Shown: positions 39,270-43,490 of the stretch, in pieces
Layout of the letters: every line of letters starts with the position of its first letter
Position numbering within the stretch: the first letter of the stretch is position 1
From: Oscillospiraceae bacterium
Lineage (GTDB): Bacteria; Bacillota; Clostridia; Oscillospirales; CAG-272
Assembly (NCBI GenBank): GCA_015063695.1
Contig: SVTQ01000020.1
Location: 1-43,490, forward strand
DNA: 43,490 nucleotides
Direction of reading: 5' to 3'
Notes under the pieces: model-generated
The model's database searches: none
Told to the model about the DNA's origin: nothing
What the model saw: the letters and a program-made list of their open reading frames with translations, nothing else
Made by a program: the position numbers and the translations under genes

Positions 39270-39971
39270 ATGAAGAAAACTTTTAAATTTTATGTTATTG
39301 CGTGGGCAATATGCCTGGTCATTTTTAATGTCATAGCTTTCGTTACACCTAATGAAATAGCCGGAATCAGCAAATTCGACGGTGCGTTTTGGGCTGGATA
39401 TATATTTATTACCCTCGCTTTTATCGGTCAATTGGCATGTGCATACATTGCATTTAAATCAGAAAACCTAAAAAAACTGTTTTATAACATCCCTCTTATA
39501 TCCATAAGTTATATCGGACTTGCTGTAATGCTTGTTGTCGGCGGAATTGCAATGACAACACCGGGTTTCCCTAGCTGGCTCGGCATTATTCTTTGCCTTT
39601 TGGTACTGGGATTTTCAGCTGTTTCTGTCATTAAGGCAAGCGCTTCGGCTGACATTATCTCTAAAACTGATGAAAAAGTTGACACAAAGACCGCATTTAT
39701 CAGAGAAATGACTGTTGATGCTCAAAACCTTATAAACCGTGCAAATGCACCTATGCTTAAGGAGCAATGTAAAAAAGTCTACGAAGCACTAAGATACAGT
39801 GATCCGATCTCTCATGATTCCCTTTCGGATATTGAACACATGATCAAAGAAGAATTTGACACGTTAACAGATGCAATAATTACCGATGATCTTGATGCGA
39901 CGGAATCCTCAGTCAAAGAACTCAAAATACTTATTTCAGAACGCAACAATAAATGTAAATTATTAAAGTAG
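39270..39971 (+). CDS. Hypothetical membrane protein of the SPFH operon
   Basis: 233 residues. Four hydrophobic segments at about 7-26, 40-62, 75-95 and 103-122, then a cytoplasmic helical domain (about 125-233) with AFIREMTVDAQNLINRANAP and DSLSDIEHMIKEEFDTL, likely coiled-coil. No family recognised. It starts three bases after the SPFH stop, with GAGGTG inside the SPFH gene's end as ribosome site, so the two are tightly coupled. Tight spacing suggests a physical partner of the SPFH protein; that is inference. Confidence 0.82.
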   Translation: MKKTFKFYVIAWAICLVIFNVIAFVTPNEIAGISKFDGAFWAGYIFITLAFIGQLACAYIAFKSENLKKLFYNIPLISISYIGLAVMLVVGGIAMTTPGFPSWLGIILCLLVLGFSAVSVIKASASADIISKTDEKVDTKTAFIREMTVDAQNLINRANAPMLKEQCKKVYEALRYSDPISHDSLSDIEHMIKEEFDTLTDAIITDDLDATESSVKELKILISERNNKCKLLK

Positions 39972-39992
39972 CAGTAGGAAAGGAGCTTAAAA

Positions 39993-42900
39993 ATGAAAAA
40001 GATGCAATGTGAAGTCTGCGGCAGTACTGAGTTTAAAAAGACACCTGAAGGTTTCTTTGAATGTCAGAGTTGCGGCATACAGTATGGCGTGGAAGAAGCG
40101 AAAAAAATTCTGATGGAAGTGACCGGAAAGGTTAAGATAGACCACTCAGAAGAGATACAGAATCATATCAAGCGAGGAGAACAATACGAAGACGACGGAA
40201 ACCTTCACAAAGCCAATGAGCACTATAATAAAGCGTTGGATTTTGATGCAGAAAATGAAGTAGCCCGCGAAAAGATCAAAAAGTTAAAAAACGATGGAAA
40301 ACTTGCCTCATATTATATAATTGAGCCTGATGTAGATCCAAAAGAAAATGTAAAAGACTTTTTTAATCAGCTCAGCGTTACAAATAATATTGTTTGTGAC
40401 ATTTACAAACACATTGAGATCAAGTCAGTAACTGAAAAATTTTATACGTTTAATTTTGTAAAACGCAAAGAAGAGGTTCGGTGGAATGCTATCGCTTGCC
40501 ACAAATACTATGAAAACGAAACTGTATATGAATCTCGCTACGATTCAACATTAAGAAAAACTGTTAAAGAACCTGTTACAAAAAAGGTGGAAAGGATCAA
40601 TCGTGTCCCTGTAAGCGGCACTATGATAGAAAACGGAGAATCCTTGGCTTTTGCTTCCGATGCTGCTAAAAAAAGCATTGAAAAGGTGCAGGAACAACTT
40701 AAAAACGACCTTTTTTTAAACTTCGAAGATTTGCAAGACGAAAAATATGGTTCTTACAATGTTAAGAAATTAGATCCTCAAAAAGTGGAAAATAAAGAGG
40801 ACAAGCTCTTTTACGGAGAATACGAATTAGATCTACAAGAAGATATACGGAATTTAAGTGCGCAAAAAAATAAGATCAGTAATATGATCAATGAAAAAAT
40901 TAAAAACCGTATTAATAATGGAAAAGATTGCGACTATTACGAAAACTTCAGCGGTACGACTACGATTTTGAACGATTCGGTTGCTTCTGTTTGTCTCCCT
41001 ATGCAAATTATTGAATATGTGTACAAGGGAAAAGAATACGTAGCAGTTTCAGATCTGTTGTCACATACCACAACCATACCGATGATCTATCCTTGCGATT
41101 CTGAAATGGCAAATGAAATGGCTGCTTTGCAAGAGGAGAAGAAAAAAGCGAATAACAATCCTTTGCATATAGTTGGACTTGTTACTTCATTACTTGGTCT
41201 AGCTTGTTTGCTTTTGGGTGCGCTATTCTCTGCAGAAGACTTTTTTATTCCTGTAATGCTCGGTTTGTTTGCGATAAGTATAATTTTTTTCATCATAGGC
41301 GCCATAACAGAAAAGCACAAACAGCAAAAGTTTTCCGACCACGCACAACAAATTAAAGAAACAATGTTTAATCCACGTATAGAGGTGCTGACAGCAGGTA
41401 AAAATGCCTTCTTTAATGAATATACCGATTATACATCAGCAAAAGCGGCGGCGGCTTCTACAGCGGACTTCTCAATTAAACATATTCATTCAGAGGTAAG
41501 TAAAGCCGGAATACTCCGAAAGAAAATGGAATTTGTCACAAATGATGTTGATAAAGACCATGTAATAAAAACTTTGGAGAGCGAAATCAAAGTACAAAAG
41601 AAAATAAGAAATCGAGCTATATTGATATCATCAGTTGTCGGTATTTTATTAGGTACATTAGGTATTTTATTCTTAAGTTCCACAATTTGGCTTTATACAC
41701 TTTGGGGAATAGCAATTCTTCTTATTGCTGGCGGCTTTGGCCTTGCTCTTATTGGAAGCATCTGCATTTTGGGCAAGAAAAATGCGTTAATTAATGATTA
41801 CAGTATGTGTATTACCCGGCATGCCCACGAAATACAGTGCGAAGAAGAATTCGAAAATCCACAAGATAACAAACAATATTCCGACTTTGGAAACAAATGG
41901 ACTCCGGAGTACATAAATAAAATCGTTTCAAAAATCGAAGAAACAGAAAAACAAAGAGAAAATATCAAAGCTGACGGAACCAAAAAAGCAATTATTAATT
42001 GGGTCAAGAATCACAAAATTCCTTCGATTATCATTGCATCATCAGTTCTTTTAATCATACTTGCAACAGTTATAGAATCAATCTCCGTTTCCGTAACTGT
42101 CCACAAATATGAAAAAGTATTATACGATAGAACATATGTTGCAACAAAGATGGATTACACTTCTTCGGGCAGCAATAAGAGACACTACCAAACTGATCGC
42201 TCTTATCGGTTCCTCAAAAACAATAAATATCAGTATAATTCAAAGTCAGTCTATATTGATAATAACGAAGAAAAAGAGACCTTTGATGGTTCCGGAAAAT
42301 ATAAAATCCGTTTTGAGTTATTCAGCGGAAAACCCTGTTTGATGATCGACAACTTTATTACAACGGATCTGGCTTATACCGCAGAATATGATTTATATTA
42401 TTTCAAATATTTCGGAAACACGTATTACTTGATTCAAGCTGATGATGTAAACAACGAAGACACTATGTCTGACAACAGTTTAAGTAATAACGGAAACTCA
42501 AACTCCGACAGTGGTTCGACTAATAACGGAAGTACGAACACCGGCAGCGGATCAACTAACAGCGAAAGTTCAAACTCCGGCAGCGGATCAACCAATAGCG
42601 GAAGTTCAAACTCTGGCAACGGATCAACCAACAGCGGAAGTTCAAACTCCGACAGTGGTTCGACTAATAACGGAAGTACGAACACCGGCAGCGGATCAAC
42701 TAACAGCGAAAGTTCAAACTCCGGCAGCGGATCAACCAATAGCGGAAGTTCAAATTCCGGTAGCAGTTCGACAACCACTTCATGTAGACATAGCTTTTCA
42801 AGTGCAACATGTAACAAACTGAGCACCTGCAATTTGTGCGGTGAAACAAAAGGATCTTTTTCAGACCATAGTTGGCAAGCAATAACAACTACTGTTCATC

Positions 42901-43190
42901 ATGAGGAAATCGGTCATTATGAAACCGTTTCTATACCCAACTACTTAGACAAATACAGATGTCCCTTGTGTGGATATAACGCAACTAAATATACAACAAT
43001 AACAGAATACTATGCTCACTTTGATTCAGCTCACGGAAGTGATCCTAACAGCAGGTTCATGAGAGATCGCTATGAGATAGTTGAAGATATTGAGTATACG
43101 TATGAGCAGAAATGGGTCATTGATACCGAAGCATATGACGAAACTGTTGTAACTGGTTATACATGCAGTGTTTGCGGAAAAGAAAAATAA
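39993..43190 (+). CDS. Large zinc-ribbon, multi-membrane, Ser/Asn/Gly-repeat protein
   Basis: 1065 residues, no family recognised as a whole. An N-terminal TFIIB-like zinc ribbon (Cys6, Cys9, Cys24, Cys27) is followed by a short TPR-like segment (about 50-95). A charged domain to about 380 follows. Membrane pairs lie at about 388-435 and 535-590, then a single helix at about 672-697. An extracellular-type domain (about 700-830) leads to a low-complexity Ser/Asn/Gly/Thr linker (about 834-926), then a Cys/His-rich C-terminus (CRHSF, CNLCG, CPLCG with H.H, CSVCG). The ribbon is probably cytoplasmic and the Cys tail extracellular if topology holds. AAAGGAG lies before the ATG. It ends the RHH-SPFH operon. 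Confidence 0.82.
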   Translation: MKKMQCEVCGSTEFKKTPEGFFECQSCGIQYGVEEAKKILMEVTGKVKIDHSEEIQNHIKRGEQYEDDGNLHKANEHYNKALDFDAENEVAREKIKKLKNDGKLASYYIIEPDVDPKENVKDFFNQLSVTNNIVCDIYKHIEIKSVTEKFYTFNFVKRKEEVRWNAIACHKYYENETVYESRYDSTLRKTVKEPVTKKVERINRVPVSGTMIENGESLAFASDAAKKSIEKVQEQLKNDLFLNFEDLQDEKYGSYNVKKLDPQKVENKEDKLFYGEYELDLQEDIRNLSAQKNKISNMINEKIKNRINNGKDCDYYENFSGTTTILNDSVASVCLPMQIIEYVYKGKEYVAVSDLLSHTTTIPMIYPCDSEMANEMAALQEEKKKANNNPLHIVGLVTSLLGLACLLLGALFSAEDFFIPVMLGLFAISIIFFIIGAITEKHKQQKFSDHAQQIKETMFNPRIEVLTAGKNAFFNEYTDYTSAKAAAASTADFSIKHIHSEVSKAGILRKKMEFVTNDVDKDHVIKTLESEIKVQKKIRNRAILISSVVGILLGTLGILFLSSTIWLYTLWGIAILLIAGGFGLALIGSICILGKKNALINDYSMCITRHAHEIQCEEEFENPQDNKQYSDFGNKWTPEYINKIVSKIEETEKQRENIKADGTKKAIINWVKNHKIPSIIIASSVLLIILATVIESISVSVTVHKYEKVLYDRTYVATKMDYTSSGSNKRHYQTDRSYRFLKNNKYQYNSKSVYIDNNEEKETFDGSGKYKIRFELFSGKPCLMIDNFITTDLAYTAEYDLYYFKYFGNTYYLIQADDVNNEDTMSDNSLSNNGNSNSDSGSTNNGSTNTGSGSTNSESSNSGSGSTNSGSSNSGNGSTNSGSSNSDSGSTNNGSTNTGSGSTNSESSNSGSGSTNSGSSNSGSSSTTTSCRHSFSSATCNKLSTCNLCGETKGSFSDHSWQAITTTVHHEEIGHYETVSIPNYLDKYRCPLCGYNATKYTTITEYYAHFDSAHGSDPNSRFMRDRYEIVEDIEYTYEQKWVIDTEAYDETVVTGYTCSVCGKEK
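42493..42770 (+). repeat. In-frame tandem repeat encoding a Ser/Asn/Gly/Thr linker
   Basis: A near-exact 144-base unit is present almost twice (CTCCGAC at 42503 and 42647), built from 36-base subunits encoding about 12 residues of the GSTNSGSSNSGS kind. Third-position differences are few, so the array is recent and likely variable in length between strains. It lies wholly inside the 39993-43190 gene and keeps frame. Confidence 0.85.
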
Positions 43191-43292
43191 GTGATGATAC
43201 AAAAAATCTGTGTTATAAAGAAAAAAACGACACGCCCAAACGGTGAAGCCGTCCACAATATGCAAACACAAAAATGAATATTTCTAAGTTGG

Positions 43293-43324
43293 GCCTCGAA
43301 TATTCCGCAAAGAATGTTTGGGGC
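43293..43324 (+). terminator. Strand-specific hairpin after the RHH-SPFH operon
   Basis: GCCTCGAATATTC pairs with GAATGTTTGGGGC around CGCAAA, 13 bp including three G-U pairs that form only in plus-strand RNA, then TCTCTTATAT. It lies about 100 bases past the operon's last stop. Confidence 0.65.
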
Positions 43325-43337
43325 TCTCTTATATAAG

Positions 43338-43366
43338 TTAAAAGGAAAACTTCCCTATGATATAAT
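43338..43366 (+). promoter_or_regulatory. Promoter before the right-end structured element
   Basis: TTAAAA (43338-43343), 17-base spacer, perfect TATAAT (43361-43366). The -35 box is weak. Confidence 0.5.
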
Positions 43367-43370
43367 CATG

Positions 43371-43490
43371 ACCACCGGCCGTGCCGGTGGTTTGCACAAG
43401 CCCCCTTAGGGCATGTCACTCGGCTGAGCCTATAGGCTCGTCGAAAAGTCCGCCAATCGCACGACTTTCACAGGCATGCCCCTAAAGGGG
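43371..43490 (+). ncRNA. Highly structured element at the right end (ncRNA, leader, or IS end)
   Basis: ACCACCGGC-CGT-GCCGGTGGT (43371-43391) begins right after the -10 box. Then CCCCCTTAGGGCATG (43401-43415) pairs with CATGCCCCTAAAGGGG (43475-43490), with two small bulges, to close a loop. That loop holds GAGCC-TATA-GGCTC (43426-43439) and GAAAAGTC/GACTTTC (43443-43469), a three-way-junction plan. No open frame fits. Alternatives are a non-coding RNA, a leader of a gene beyond the window, or the subterminal hairpin end of an IS200/IS605-type element. The window stops at the last paired base. Confidence 0.45.

Noticed and set aside
42493..42770. Possible CRISPR array from 36-base periodicity
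   Set aside because: The units are contiguous with no unique spacers and encode an in-frame Ser/Asn/Gly linker.

Overview
The window reads as chromosomal DNA of a Gram-positive, gut-type member of the Clostridia (Oscillospirales-like). The signs are AGGAGG-type ribosome sites, many TTGACA-17-TATAAT promoters, a type III glutamine synthetase, BspA-like leucine-rich-repeat and dockerin-bearing secreted proteins, Cys-repeat surface proteins, and no outer-membrane genes. This assignment is inferred from gene content, not from a marker phylogeny. The window length is irregular and the right end stops inside a strong inverted repeat, so it may be a whole assembly contig that broke at a multicopy element.

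Layout. 0.1-4.1 kb, minus strand: a CAT-anticodon tRNA, a membrane protein, an XRE-TPR regulator, and a coupled lipid kinase/HAD phosphatase pair. 4.3-9.3 kb, plus strand: glutamine synthetase III, a small lipoprotein and a large LRR-dockerin protein. 9.3-11.1 kb, minus strand: ThpR overlapping a membrane-anchored unknown. 11.3-18.1 kb, plus strand: a MATE exporter, an 1174-residue secreted dockerin protein and a second XRE-TPR regulator that is a paralogue of the first. 18.2-21.2 kb: an XRE-membrane regulator, an SGNH hydrolase, a nitroreductase-fold protein and a YugP-type metallopeptidase. 21.4-23.1 kb: a tRNA-Pro gene whose promoter is separated from it by a 20-base copy of its own 5' end plus about 180 structured bases, followed by an AT-rich accessory patch (small HTH protein, small Cys protein, membrane protein). 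23.3-25.1 kb: a nucleoside hydrolase and a convergent inositol-monophosphatase-family enzyme. 25.1-27.9 kb: a TIR-NTPase-helical-repeat protein that resembles bacterial NLR-like immune proteins. 28.1-29.7 kb: a GNAT and a split chromate transporter. 29.9-31.2 kb: a Cys-repeat surface protein. 31.3-35.9 kb, minus strand: a four-gene envelope operon (VanY-like peptidase, esterase-acyltransferase fusion, zinc-ribbon membrane protein, SanA/ElyC-like protein). 36.1-37.3 kb: a second secreted dockerin protein sharing modules with the first. 37.7-43.2 kb, plus strand: an AT-rich four-gene operon encoding a ribbon-helix-helix protein, an SPFH/zinc-ribbon protein, a membrane protein and a 1065-residue zinc-ribbon/membrane/Ser-rich protein. 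Its promoter is overlapped by palindromic operator-like sites. 43.3-43.5 kb: a promoter followed by a highly structured, apparently non-coding element.

The strongest candidates for something undescribed are the 37.7-43.2 kb operon with its operator array, the TIR-STAND protein with its coupled phosphatase, the four-gene envelope operon, the disrupted tRNA-Pro leader, and the structured element at the right end. No CRISPR array, rRNA, recognisable transposase, integrase or cohesin/scaffoldin gene was seen.
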